Source: Pseudomonas pseudonitroreducens
GTDB lineage: Bacteria; Pseudomonadota; Gammaproteobacteria; Pseudomonadales; Pseudomonadaceae
DNA: 64,000 nt
Direction: 5' to 3'
NCBI RefSeq assembly: GCF_021603645.1
Contig: NZ_BQHJ01000006.1
Location: 186,001-250,000 of the forward strand
In this document: piece after piece, positions 42,561 through 51,139 of the stretch
Layout of the letters: the number at the start of each line of letters is the position of its first letter
Position numbering within the stretch: position 1 is the first letter of the stretch
The notes under the pieces: generated by a model
The model's database searches: none
Told to the model about the DNA's origin: nothing
What the model saw: only the letters and a program-made list of their open reading frames with translations
Made by a program: the position numbers and the translations under genes

Positions 42561-43187
42561 ATGAAATCTATTCTGCTGTTACTCGCCATACCGTTCATGA
42601 CGCCTCTGTTCGTCCAGGCCCAAGGCAGCGACTGGCAGCTCGCCAAGGACCAGGACGGCGTGCGGGTCTACCTCAGCGAAGTGCCTGGTTCGCGCTACAA
42701 GAGCTTCCGTGGCGTGACGCTGGTGAAGGCCGATGTCGCCACGCTCGGCCACTTGCAGGAGAACCTGCGCGTTTCCTGCGCGTGGCTCTATGCCTGCGCG
42801 CAGATGCGCCTGCTCAAGTACAGCGACGAAGCCATCTGGGTCTACCTCGACACCAAGCTCCCCTGGCCCGCCGCCCCGCGTGACCTGGTGCTGAAGGTGA
42901 GCACCGAGCAGACCCCGGACGGCGGCATGATCCGCCACCTGCAGGCCGCACCGGACTACATCCCGCCGGTGCAGGGTCGCATCCGCGTACCCAGTGTTTC
43001 CGGCACCTGGCAGATGGTCCCGAAGGGCCCGAAGCTCACCGAAGTCACCTATGAAATGCGTGGCGAACCCGGCGGCAGCGTGCCGTCCTGGCTGGCGAAC
43101 CAGTTCGTGGTGGACGCTCCCTTCGAATCGCTGCGCATGCTGAAACTGGTGGCGGAACATCAGGGCGTCCGCGACGCCGGCGACTAG
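42561..43187 (+). CDS. Periplasmic START-domain lipid-binding protein
   Basis: The 208-residue protein has a signal peptide (LLLLAIPFMTPLFVQAQ) and a START/SRPBCC domain (WQLAKDQDGVRVYL, GTWQMVPKGPKLTEVTYEM). Such proteins bind lipids or other hydrophobic ligands. The role is unknown. It precedes xseB, as in related genomes. Confidence 0.85.
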   Translation: MKSILLLLAIPFMTPLFVQAQGSDWQLAKDQDGVRVYLSEVPGSRYKSFRGVTLVKADVATLGHLQENLRVSCAWLYACAQMRLLKYSDEAIWVYLDTKLPWPAAPRDLVLKVSTEQTPDGGMIRHLQAAPDYIPPVQGRIRVPSVSGTWQMVPKGPKLTEVTYEMRGEPGGSVPSWLANQFVVDAPFESLRMLKLVAEHQGVRDAGD

Positions 43188-43249
43188 ACAGCCGGCCCCG
43201 GAAAGCCGCCCGCGTTGCTTGCACGGCGGGCTGTCGGCTGACCGGGGAT

Positions 43250-43278
43250 TTGCCCGCAAGGCCCGTCTCTGCTAGTGT
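43250..43278 (+). promoter_or_regulatory. Candidate sigma-70 promoter of xseB-ispA
   Basis: TTGCCC (43250-43255), 17-base spacer, TAGTGT (43273-43278), 37 bases before the xseB ATG. Confidence 0.45.
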
Positions 43279-43314
43279 CGCGAGGTTTCCGAATACCCCC
43301 GCCGAGATGTCCGC

Positions 43315-43560
43315 ATGGCCCGCAAGAAAGCTTCCCTCGACTTCGAACAGTCCCTCGCCGAGCTGCAAACGCTGGTAGAGCGCCTGGAAAGCGGCGAGCT
43401 GTCGCTGGAGGACTCGCTGGGTGCCTTCGAGCAGGGCATTCGCCTGACCCGTGACTGCCAGGCGGCACTGACCCAGGCGGAGCAGAAGGTGCAGATCCTG
43501 CTGGAACGCGATGGCGAGCTGAGCGAAGCACCCTTCGATCCGGAAGGCGAAGACGCATGA
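43315..43560 (+). CDS. xseB: Exodeoxyribonuclease VII small subunit
   Basis: The 81-residue protein has the XseB signature [20 protein letters not shown] followed by [12 protein letters not shown]. It partners the large subunit XseA (encoded elsewhere) in single-strand DNA degradation. It overlaps ispA by ATGA. Confidence 0.96.
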   Translation: MARKKASLDFEQSLAELQTLVERLESGELSLEDSLGAFEQGIRLTRDCQAALTQAEQKVQILLERDGELSEAPFDPEGEDA

Positions 43561-44444
43561 TCTCGGCCTACCAGGCGCGCTGCCAGGCGCGTGTCGATGC
43601 TGCGCTGGAAAAACTCTTCGTCGCCCCCCGCGAAGAACTCACCCGCATCTACGCCGCCATGCGCTACAGCGTGGTCAACGGCGGCAAGCGCGTGCGTCCG
43701 CTACTGGCCTACGCGGCCTGCGAAGCCCTCGGGGGCGAAGCCGAACGTGCCGACGGCGCGGCCTGCGCGGTGGAGTTGATCCACGCTTACTCCCTGGTAC
43801 ACGACGATCTGCCGGCGATGGACGATGACGCCCTGCGCCGCGGCCAGCCGACTACCCACATTGCCTTCGACGAAGCCTGCGCGATTCTCGCCGGTGACGG
43901 CCTGCAGGCATTGGCATTCGAGGTGATCGGTAACGCCCAGCTCAATCCGCAGGATGCCCAGACCCGTCTCGACATGCTGATGATCCTCACCCGCGCCGCC
44001 GGTTCCGCCGGCATGGTCGGCGGACAGGCGATCGACCTGGAATCCGTGGGCCGCAGGATCGACCAGACGGCGCTGGAAACCATGCACCGGCACAAGACCG
44101 GCGCGCTGATCGAAGCCAGCGTGCAGCTCGGCGCCCTGGCCAGCGGCCGCGCCAACGCCGACGCGCTGGAAGCCCTGCGCCGTTACGCCGAGGCCGTGGG
44201 CCTGGCGTTCCAGGTGCAGGACGACATCCTCGACGTGGAAAGCGATACCGCCACCCTCGGCAAGACCCAGGGCAAGGACCAGGCCCACGACAAGCCGACC
44301 TACCCCGCGCTGCTCGGCCTCGACGCGGCGAAGGCCTACGCCCTCGCCCTGCGCGACCAGGCACTGGCCGCGCTGGAAGGCTTTGGCGACACCGCCGAAC
44401 CGCTGCGTGCGCTCGCCCGCTACATCGTCGAACGCCGCAACTGA
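43557..44444 (+). CDS. ispA: (2E,6E)-farnesyl diphosphate synthase IspA
   Basis: The 295-residue polyprenyl synthase has the first Asp-rich motif [10 protein letters not shown], a second DDILD, and GGKRVRP. It makes farnesyl-PP from IPP and DMAPP. xseB-ispA-dxs is the usual order; here dxs lies 16 kb downstream beyond the hydroxyproline island. Confidence 0.97.
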   Translation: MISAYQARCQARVDAALEKLFVAPREELTRIYAAMRYSVVNGGKRVRPLLAYAACEALGGEAERADGAACAVELIHAYSLVHDDLPAMDDDALRRGQPTTHIAFDEACAILAGDGLQALAFEVIGNAQLNPQDAQTRLDMLMILTRAAGSAGMVGGQAIDLESVGRRIDQTALETMHRHKTGALIEASVQLGALASGRANADALEALRRYAEAVGLAFQVQDDILDVESDTATLGKTQGKDQAHDKPTYPALLGLDAAKAYALALRDQALAALEGFGDTAEPLRALARYIVERRN

Positions 44445-44449
44445 TTCCC

Positions 44450-44465
44450 CGGCACGCGCATTGCG
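44450..44465 (+). promoter_or_regulatory. Sigma-54 promoter-like site before the GntR gene
   Basis: CGGCACG-CGCA-TTGCG has the GG-N10-GC spacing and eight of the nine core bases of TGGCACG-N4-TTGCT in the outer boxes that matter most. It starts 6 bases after the ispA stop and 126 bases before the GntR start. It could be chance in GC-rich DNA. Confidence 0.45.
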
Positions 44466-44530
44466 TGTGCAAATCCCGTGATACGCCGATTGCGATGAGC
44501 GCTTGCCGGTGCTTCACTGCATTGCAGGGA

Positions 44531-44544
44531 TTTCGTATACCATA
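44531..44544. promoter_or_regulatory. GTATAC operator site 1 (GntR autoregulation)
   Basis: TTTCGTATACCATA, with the GTATAC core at 44535-44540, is 36 bases before the GntR start. It matches the sites at 50258-50273 and 56235-56248. Confidence 0.65.
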
Positions 44545-44575
44545 TCCGACACTAGCCACCTGACCGGACAGCATC

Positions 44576-45250
44576 GTGCCGCTACGCAACGCCCCCAACC
44601 TGGGTATCGTCCCCTCCGCCTCGGAGACCATCGCCAAGCACCTGCGCGAGGCGATCATTTCCGGCCAGATGGCGGAACACGAGCCGATCCGCCAGGACGA
44701 CATCGCGCAGATCTTCAACGTCAGCAAGATCCCTGTGCGCGAGGCGCTCAAGCGTCTGGAGGCCGAGGGGCTGGTGGAGTTCCAGCGCAACAAGGGTGCG
44801 CTGGTGACGAAGATTTCCGAGCCTGAACTGGCGCAGATGTTCGAAGTGCGCGTGGTCCTCGAGGTCCAGGCGTTGCGCCTGGCGATCCCCAACATGAGCG
44901 CGCAGACCTTTGCCCGCGCCGAGAGCATCTGTGCCGAGTTCGTCGGCGAGGATGACATCGGCCGCTGGGCCGAGTTGAACTGGGAGCTGCACGCCTGCCT
45001 CTACGAACCGGCGCAGCGACCATACCTGGTCGGGCTGATCCGCTCGATCCACGACAAGGTGGAGCGTTACCTGCGCCTGCAGATGAGCATGTCCGACGGC
45101 AAGGAACGCGCCGACCACGAGCACCACGACATCCTCGACGCCTGCCGTGCCGGCGATGCCGATCGTGCGGCGCGCCTGCTGGAAGAGCACATCAACGGCG
45201 TCTGCCGCACGCTCTACGAGCACCTGCCGAACCGGCCAACGCCGAGCTGA
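44576..45250 (+). CDS. GntR/FCD-family regulator of the hydroxyproline island
   Basis: The 224-residue protein has a winged HTH (about residues 15-75, [20 protein letters not shown]) and an FCD domain with metal-type residues ([23 protein letters not shown]). It starts with GTG 44576. The three GTATAC palindromes in this island fit a VanR/FCD-type operator, so it is likely a repressor released by a hydroxyproline-derived ligand (inference). Confidence 0.87.
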   Translation: MPLRNAPNLGIVPSASETIAKHLREAIISGQMAEHEPIRQDDIAQIFNVSKIPVREALKRLEAEGLVEFQRNKGALVTKISEPELAQMFEVRVVLEVQALRLAIPNMSAQTFARAESICAEFVGEDDIGRWAELNWELHACLYEPAQRPYLVGLIRSIHDKVERYLRLQMSMSDGKERADHEHHDILDACRAGDADRAARLLEEHINGVCRTLYEHLPNRPTPS

Positions 45251-45363
45251 TCGAAAAGGCCCGCTGTGCCGATTTCATCATCGGCCCGGCGGAAAACCCT
45301 CAAGCTCCGATTCCCGCCCCGCGCCACCCTAGGGTCAACCACAAGACCACCTCAGGGGGCAGC

Positions 45364-46308
45364 ATGAAACGCATCCAGGTTCTCGATTCCCACACCGGCG
45401 GCGAACCCACGCGCCTGGTGCTCGACGGCTTTCCCGATCTGGGCAAGGGCAGCATGGCCGAGCGCCGCGCGCTGCTGGCCAGGGAGCACGACAGTTGGCG
45501 TGCCGCGACCGTGCTGGAGCCGCGCGGCAGCGATGTGCTGGTCGGCGCGCTGCTCTGCGAGCCGGTGGACCCGAGCGCCTGTGCCGGGGTGATCTTCTTC
45601 AACAACACCGGTTACCTGGGCATGTGCGGCCACGGCACCATCGGCCTGGTGGTCTCGCTGGCGCACCTGGGGCGCATCGGTCCCGGCACGCACAAGATCG
45701 AGACGCCGGTGGGCACCGTCGAAGCAACCCTGCACGACGACCGCTCGGTGAGCGTGCGCAACGTCCCCTCCTATCGCTACCGCAAGCAGGTACCGGTGCA
45801 AGTGCCCGGCCACGGGCTGGTACACGGCGATATCGCCTGGGGCGGCAACTGGTTCTTCCTGATCGCCGATCACGGCTTGCGCGTGGCCGGCGACAACCTG
45901 GACGAGCTGACTGCCTACACCGTCGCCGTGCAGAAGGCGCTGGAAGACCAGGGCATCCGCGGCGAAGACGGTGGCCTGATCGATCACATCGAACTGTTCG
46001 CCGACGACCCCGAAGCAGACAGCCGCAACTACGTGCTCTGCCCCGGCAAGGCCTACGACCGCTCGCCCTGCGGCACCGGTACCAGCGCCAAGCTGGCGTG
46101 CCTGGCCGCTGACGGCAAACTCGCCGCCGGCGCCGCCTGGCGCCAGGCCAGCGTGATCGGCAGCCAGTTCGAGGGCCGCTTCGAGTGGCTCGGCGAGCCT
46201 GCCGAGGGGCGCATCATCCCGACCATCCGCGGGCGCGCCAACATCAGCGCCGAGGCCATCCTGCTGCTGGAAGAAGACGACCCGTTCGCCTGGGGCATCC
46301 GTTCGTGA
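45364..46308 (+). CDS. lhpA: 4-hydroxyproline 2-epimerase
   Basis: The 314-residue proline-racemase-superfamily enzyme carries both catalytic cysteines: Cys88 (MCGHGTIG) and Cys236 (DRSPCGTGT), the numbering known for the P. aeruginosa epimerase. It converts trans-4-hydroxy-L-proline to cis-4-hydroxy-D-proline. It follows a GGGGGC site (CTCAGGGGGCAGC) and overlaps the next gene by GTGA. Confidence 0.93.
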   Translation: MKRIQVLDSHTGGEPTRLVLDGFPDLGKGSMAERRALLAREHDSWRAATVLEPRGSDVLVGALLCEPVDPSACAGVIFFNNTGYLGMCGHGTIGLVVSLAHLGRIGPGTHKIETPVGTVEATLHDDRSVSVRNVPSYRYRKQVPVQVPGHGLVHGDIAWGGNWFFLIADHGLRVAGDNLDELTAYTVAVQKALEDQGIRGEDGGLIDHIELFADDPEADSRNYVLCPGKAYDRSPCGTGTSAKLACLAADGKLAAGAAWRQASVIGSQFEGRFEWLGEPAEGRIIPTIRGRANISAEAILLLEEDDPFAWGIRS

Positions 46309-47417
46309 GCGATGCGGACATCATCGTCATCGGCGCCGGCATAGTCGGCGCCGCCTGCGCCCACGCCCTGGCCCGCCGCGGCCTGGATGTGCTGGTGCTG
46401 GACGCGCGCCTGCCCGGCGCCACCGCCGTCGGCATGGGCCACCTGCTGGTGCTCGACGACAATGCCGCCGAACTGGCGCTGAGTAACTACTCGCTGCAGC
46501 GCTGGCGCGAGTGGGGCCAGGACATGCCCGCCGAATGCGCGTACCGCAGCAACGGCACGATGTGGCTGGCGGCCAATGACGAAGAGATAGCCGAAGCCGA
46601 GCGCAAGCTTGCCGTGCTGCGCGAGCACGGCGTCGCCGCAAGACTGCTGAACAGCGCGGAGCTGCAGCAGGAAGAACCCGCGCTGCGCAACGACCTGCAC
46701 GGCGGGCTGGAGATCACCGGCGACGGCATTCTCTACGCGCCGCGCGCCGCCGCCTGGCTGCTGGAGTCGGCGCTGAAACCGATCCGCCAGCGCCAGGCCA
46801 AGGTGGTGGAAATCGACGAACCCCGCGTGCGCCTGGACGACGGCCAGTGGCTGAGCGCCAAGGCCATCGTCCTGGCCAATGGCATCCAGGCCACGCAGCT
46901 CTGCGCCGACCTGCCCATCGAACCGAAGAAAGGCCACCTGCTGATTACCGACCGCTACCCCGGCAAGGTGCGCCGCACCCTGGTGGAGCTGGGCTACGTG
47001 ACCAGCGCGCACAACGCCAGCGGGCCTTCGGTGGCCTGCAACATCCAGCCGCGCCCCACCGGCCAGTTGTTCATCGGCGCATCCCGGCAGTTCGGCACCA
47101 CCGACCCACAGGTGGAAGGCTGGATGCTGGCGAAGATGCTGCGCCGTGCCGTCGACTACATGCCCGGCCTGGCCAACCTCAACGTGATCCGCAGCTGGGC
47201 CGGCTTCCGCGCCGCCAGCCCGGACGGCATGCCGCTGGTGGGCGAACATCCGCAGCGCCCCGGCCTGTGGCTCGCTGTCGGCCACGAAGGCCTGGGCGTG
47301 ACCACCGCACCGGGAACCGCCGACCTGCTCGCCGCGCAGCTGTGCGACGAGCCGTTGCCGCTGCCGGCCGAACCCTATTCCCCGCGCCGCTTCCTCGGAG
47401 CCACCGTCCATGCCTGA
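46305..47417 (+). CDS. FAD-dependent D-hydroxyproline dehydrogenase subunit (DAO fold)
   Basis: The 370-residue D-amino-acid-oxidase-like protein starts with [19 protein letters not shown] (FAD-binding). With the next two genes it forms the heteromeric D-hydroxyproline dehydrogenase, oxidising cis-4-hydroxy-D-proline to pyrroline-4-hydroxy-2-carboxylate. GTG 46305 overlaps the epimerase stop; longer upstream extension is antisense-like sequence in the epimerase and was rejected. Confidence 0.9.
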   Translation: MSDADIIVIGAGIVGAACAHALARRGLDVLVLDARLPGATAVGMGHLLVLDDNAAELALSNYSLQRWREWGQDMPAECAYRSNGTMWLAANDEEIAEAERKLAVLREHGVAARLLNSAELQQEEPALRNDLHGGLEITGDGILYAPRAAAWLLESALKPIRQRQAKVVEIDEPRVRLDDGQWLSAKAIVLANGIQATQLCADLPIEPKKGHLLITDRYPGKVRRTLVELGYVTSAHNASGPSVACNIQPRPTGQLFIGASRQFGTTDPQVEGWMLAKMLRRAVDYMPGLANLNVIRSWAGFRAASPDGMPLVGEHPQRPGLWLAVGHEGLGVTTAPGTADLLAAQLCDEPLPLPAEPYSPRRFLGATVHA

Positions 47418-47646
47418 GCTGATTCTTGACGGCCGCCCACTGCGTGTCGTCGCCGGCACCACGGTGGCCGCCGCGCTTGCCCTCGGTGGCGACGGCACTA
47501 CACGCACCTCGGTCAGTGGCCAGCGCCGCGCGCCGCTATGCGGCATGGGTGTCTGCCAGGAGTGCCGGGTGACCATCGATGGCCAGCGCCGCCTGGCCTG
47601 CCAGACGCTGTGCCGCGACGGCATGCAGGTGGAGACGCGCCCATGA
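47410..47646 (+). CDS. [2Fe-2S] subunit of D-hydroxyproline dehydrogenase
   Basis: The 78-residue ferredoxin-like protein has four cysteines in the order Cys44-x4-Cys49-x2-Cys52-x11-Cys64 (CGMGVCQEC...C), the HcnA-like pattern. It transfers electrons between the two flavoprotein subunits. It overlaps both neighbours by 4-8 bases. Confidence 0.9.
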   Translation: MPELILDGRPLRVVAGTTVAAALALGGDGTTRTSVSGQRRAPLCGMGVCQECRVTIDGQRRLACQTLCRDGMQVETRP

Positions 47647-48890
47647 GCGAGTCCGTCGATATCCTCATCATCGGTGCCGGGCCGGCGGGAATGTCCGCCG
47701 CCCTCGCCGCCGCGCCCAGCGGCGCGAGCATCGTCATCCTCGACGACAACCCGCTGCCCGGCGGGCAGATCTGGCGCGACGGGCCCAATGCGCACCTGCC
47801 GCGCGCCGCTCTAGAGCTGCGCGAAAAGGTCGCCGCCTGCGCCAACATCAGGATTCACAACGCCACCCGTGTGGTGGCCCTGGCCGGCGAACGCGGCCTG
47901 CTGCTGGAAGACTTCGAACGTGGCTGGCGGCTGGACTATCGCAAACTGATCCTCTGCACCGGTGCCCGCGAACTGCTGCTGCCCTTCCCCGGCTGGACGC
48001 TGCCCGGCGTCACCGGTGCAGGCGGGCTGCAGGCTCTGGTAAAAGGCGGCGTGCCGGTGGACGGCCAGCGTGTAGTGATCGCCGGCAGCGGCCCGCTGCT
48101 GCTGGCCAGCGCCGCCACCGCCCGCGCCAACGGCGCAAGGATTGTGCGCATCGCCGAGCAGGCCTCGTGGGCCGCTTTGGCCAGCTTCGCCGTGAAGCTG
48201 CCACGCTGGCCGAACAAGCTGCTGCAGTCCTTCGGCCTGTACGACCCGGCCTACCGTGCCGACAGCCACGTCATCGCCGCCCTGGGGATCGAGCACCTGG
48301 AAGGCGTGCGAATCAGCCAGGGTGGCAAGCTGAAGGAAATCGAATGCGACCGGCTGGCCTGCGGCTTCGGCCTGATCCCCAACGTGCAACTCGGCCAGGC
48401 GCTGGGCTGCGCGGTGGACGACGGCGCAATCCGCGTCGACTCCTGGCAGGCAAGCAGCCGCGACGGTATCTACGCCGCGGGCGAATGCACCGGCTTCGGC
48501 GGCTCGGAGAAAGCCCTGGTGGAAGGCCGCATCGCCGGCCATGCCGCCGTGGGAGAACACGACCGCGCCCGCGAACTCTGGTCGCAGCGCCAGCGTTGGC
48601 AGGGCTTCGCCGGCGCACTGAAAAAGGACTTTGCCCTCGACCCGCGCCTGAACCAGCTCGCCCAAGCGGACACCCTCGTCTGCCGTTGCGAAGACGTGCC
48701 GTACTCCGCGCTCGCCGGCAAACCGGACTGGACCGCCGCCAAGCTTGCCAGCCGCTGCGGCATGGGCGCCTGCCAGGGCCGCGTGTGCGGCGCGGCGGCC
48801 AAGCAGTTGTTCGGCTGGCAACCGCCAGCGCCGCGCCCGCCGTTCAGCCCGGCGCGGGTGGAAACCCTGCTGCAGCTCGCCGAAGACTGA
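47643..48890 (+). CDS. FAD/NAD(P)-binding subunit of D-hydroxyproline dehydrogenase (HcnB-like)
   Basis: The 415-residue protein has an N-terminal FAD motif (DILIIGAGPAGMSAALAAA), a second nucleotide-binding motif (VVIAGSGPLLLASA) and a C-terminal Cys-rich domain (VCRCEDV, CGMGACQGRVC) of the BFD-like [2Fe-2S] type. Together with the DAO-fold and ferredoxin subunits it completes the dehydrogenase. Confidence 0.9.
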   Translation: MSESVDILIIGAGPAGMSAALAAAPSGASIVILDDNPLPGGQIWRDGPNAHLPRAALELREKVAACANIRIHNATRVVALAGERGLLLEDFERGWRLDYRKLILCTGARELLLPFPGWTLPGVTGAGGLQALVKGGVPVDGQRVVIAGSGPLLLASAATARANGARIVRIAEQASWAALASFAVKLPRWPNKLLQSFGLYDPAYRADSHVIAALGIEHLEGVRISQGGKLKEIECDRLACGFGLIPNVQLGQALGCAVDDGAIRVDSWQASSRDGIYAAGECTGFGGSEKALVEGRIAGHAAVGEHDRARELWSQRQRWQGFAGALKKDFALDPRLNQLAQADTLVCRCEDVPYSALAGKPDWTAAKLASRCGMGACQGRVCGAAAKQLFGWQPPAPRPPFSPARVETLLQLAED

Positions 48891-48895
48891 AGGAT

Positions 48896-49031
48896 GGCGG
48901 ATAACGCTTGGGGCGTTATGCGCCCTACGCATCACACTCCGTAGGGCGCATAAAGCGGCACGCCTTATCCGCCGCCTTTGCCTCTGCAAATTGACCACGG
49001 CGGATAACGCCCGAGGCGTTATTCGCCCTAC
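48896..49031. repeat. Cluster of GTTATCCGCC/GTAGGGCG palindromes
   Basis: Three to four arms of the repeat (GGCGGATAACGC, GTAGGGCGCATAA, CGTTATTCGCCCTAC) fill the gap before the PAS-AraC gene. Nothing else is evident. Confidence 0.65.
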
Positions 49032-49059
49032 CACGAAGGCCCTTCGCCCCGTATTCTCC

Positions 49060-49839
49060 ATGTTCCGACAGCCGACTCGCCTCCCGATGCACGACCTGAT
49101 CCCCCAGGACGCCCGCGACCTGGACAGCCTGCTGCAGACCCTTGCGCAGATATCCCCGCTGCTCGATGCCATGCCCGGCGTGGTGTTCTTCATCAAGGAC
49201 ACCGCGGCGCGCTACGTGCTGGTCAACCAGACCCTGGCGCGACGCTGCGGCGTGAAGGATGCCCGCGAGCTGCTCGGACGCACCGCCGAGGAAGTCTTCC
49301 CGTCGCGCTTCGGGCCGATCTATACCGAGCAGGATCGCCGCGTACTGGAAAGCGGCGGCCAGCTCAGCGATCAGCTGGAACTGCACCTCTACCCCGGCCG
49401 CCTGCCGGGCTGGTGCCTGACCCACAAGCTGGCGCTGCGCGATGCGCAAGGCGTGGTGATCGGCATGGCGGGGATTTCCAGCGACCTGCAGGCGGCGCAA
49501 TCCACGCACCCGGCGTATCAACGTCTGGCAGCGGTGGACGCCTATATTCGCGAGCACTTCGACAAGCCGATCAACCTTGCCGAACTGACCGAGCTGGCCG
49601 GCCTCTCCGTTGCCCAGCTGGAGCGCCACTGCAAGCGCATCTTCCAGCTCACGCCCCGGCAGATGATCCACAAGGCGCGCCTGGGTGCAGCCACGCGGCT
49701 GCTCGGCGAGGACCTGCCGATCACCGAGATCGCCCTGCGCTGCGGCTATACCGACCACAGCGCCTTCAGCCGGCAGTTCCGCGCGCTGACCGGGCTGTCG
49801 CCGACGCAGTATCGCGAGTCACAAACCTCGCCCAACTGA
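49060..49839 (+). CDS. AraC-family regulator with PAS domain
   Basis: The 259-residue protein has an N-terminal PAS domain (about 25-140: MPGVVFFIKDTAARYVLVN, LLGRTAEEVFP) and a C-terminal AraC HTH (RCGYTDHSAFSRQFRALTG). A PAS-AraC regulator of hydroxyproline genes (LhpR) is known in P. aeruginosa, and its place here suggests the same role. Neither ATG 49060 nor ATG 49087 has a good ribosome-binding site, so the start is uncertain. Confidence 0.83.
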   Translation: MFRQPTRLPMHDLIPQDARDLDSLLQTLAQISPLLDAMPGVVFFIKDTAARYVLVNQTLARRCGVKDARELLGRTAEEVFPSRFGPIYTEQDRRVLESGGQLSDQLELHLYPGRLPGWCLTHKLALRDAQGVVIGMAGISSDLQAAQSTHPAYQRLAAVDAYIREHFDKPINLAELTELAGLSVAQLERHCKRIFQLTPRQMIHKARLGAATRLLGEDLPITEIALRCGYTDHSAFSRQFRALTGLSPTQYRESQTSPN

Positions 49840-50234
49840 ACACTTCCCTCCGCGTAGGGCGAATAACGCCTGTGGCGTTATCCGCCGCCAGCCAAGGCAC
49901 GAATGCGCAAACGGCGGATAAAGCGTGTCGCTTTATTCGCCCTACGGGACTACACGTCCTGAAAGTTTGTGCCTGGGCGGTTCGCGAGCGAGCTCGCTCC
50001 TACAGAAGGCCTGCGCGGCGGCGGCTCTTCGTAGGAGCGAGCTTGCTCGCGAACACTCGTCAGCCCCGATCAGCGTGCGGCACGTGAGTGCTCCCATACG
50101 GGGCAGCGGAACACGCTCCTGCTTCATTTGGTAACAGCGCGCGGAACCCTCCTACAGTTGATTAGGCAGGCTCTCTGCCAGCAATCCCCCAAACACCGGG
50201 CCCTGCGACCCATGAGTCACGCCCGGGTGGTTTC
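49840..50234. other. Long intergenic region with repeats upstream of the transporter
   Basis: This region contains a GTAGGGCG/GTTATCCGCC palindrome (about 49854-49946) and a pair of REP-like arms (TTCGCGAGCGAGCTCGCTCCTACA at 49981 and GTAGGAGCGAG-CTTGCTCGCGAAC at 50031). The stretch from 50057 to 50234 shows no gene or repeat. Confidence 0.6.
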
Positions 50235-50250
50235 TGGCACATGCCTTGCT
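50235..50250 (+). promoter_or_regulatory. Sigma-54 promoter of the amino-acid ABC transporter unit
   Basis: TGGCACA-TGCC-TTGCT matches TGGCACG-N4-TTGCT at all but one position with exact GG-N10-GC spacing. It lies 70 bases before the binding-protein ATG. The activator is not encoded in the island (its regulators are GntR and AraC types). Confidence 0.8.
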
Positions 50251-50257
50251 CTAAGAA

Positions 50258-50273
50258 ATATCGTATACGAAAT
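50258..50273. promoter_or_regulatory. GTATAC operator site 2 (transporter unit)
   Basis: ATATCGTATACGAAAT, core at 50263-50268, begins 8 bases after the -12 box, so it covers the expected transcription start. A repressor bound here would block the sigma-54 promoter. Confidence 0.7.
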
Positions 50274-50319
50274 CCATAATACAAAAATCGCTGCACAACA
50301 CTGACTCAGAGAGGCCCCC

Positions 50320-51126
50320 ATGAAATTCACCCGAATTGCTCTAGCCCTCACCGCTGTGTTCCTCGCCGGCCAGGCCCAGGCCGACAAGCTCGACGACATC
50401 ATCGAATCCGGCAAGTTGCGCTGCGCCGTCACCCTGGACTTCCCGCCCATGGGCTCGCGCGATGCGCAGAACAACCCGGTCGGCTTCGACGTGGATTACT
50501 GCAACGACCTGGCGAAAGTCCTCGGTGTTACCGCCGAAGTGGTCGAGACGCCCTTCCCGGATCGTATCCCCGCACTGGTTTCCGGCCGCGCCGACGTGAT
50601 CGTCGCCTCCACCTCCGACACCCTGGAGCGCGCCAAGACGGTCGCCATGACCATCCCCTACTTCGCCTTCCAGATGGTGGTGCTGACCCGCGAGGACACC
50701 GGCATCACCAAGTACGACGACCTCAAGGACCGCCCGGTGGGCAACACCAGCGGCACCTATGAAGCCATCGCGCTGGAGAAGGACGTGAAGAAATGGGCCG
50801 GCAAGGGCTCCTTCCGCGCCTACCAGAGCCAGAACGACACCATCCTCGCCGTCGCCCAGGGCCACATCGACGCCACCGTGGTCACCAACACCGTCGCCGC
50901 CTCCACCCTCAAGTCCGGCAAGTACAAGGGCCTGAAGGTCGTCGGCAACGCACCCTACGTGATCGACTACGTGTCGCTGGCCGCCGCGCGCAACGAGTAC
51001 GGGCTGATCCACTACCTCAACCTCTTCGTCAACCAGCAGGTCCGCACCGGCCGTTACGCCGAGCTGTACGAGAAGTGGGTGGGCGGCGCCCCGGTCGATC
51101 TCACCGTTCCCCACGTGTACTACTGA
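50320..51126 (+). CDS. Polar amino-acid ABC transporter, binding protein
   Basis: The 268-residue SBP_bac_3 protein has a signal peptide (IALALTAVFLAGQAQA) and the start DIIESGKLRCAVTLDFPPMG. Context (hydroxyproline genes, its own permease and ATPase) suggests hydroxyproline or proline-derivative uptake. It follows AGAGAGG before ATG. Confidence 0.92.
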   Translation: MKFTRIALALTAVFLAGQAQADKLDDIIESGKLRCAVTLDFPPMGSRDAQNNPVGFDVDYCNDLAKVLGVTAEVVETPFPDRIPALVSGRADVIVASTSDTLERAKTVAMTIPYFAFQMVVLTREDTGITKYDDLKDRPVGNTSGTYEAIALEKDVKKWAGKGSFRAYQSQNDTILAVAQGHIDATVVTNTVAASTLKSGKYKGLKVVGNAPYVIDYVSLAAARNEYGLIHYLNLFVNQQVRTGRYAELYEKWVGGAPVDLTVPHVYY

Positions 51127-51139
51127 CAGCGGGTGCGAC

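Noticed and set aside
46053-47795. Long minus-strand open frame opposite the dehydrogenase subunits
   Set aside because: It crosses three real plus-strand genes with clear motifs; no domain is recognisable.
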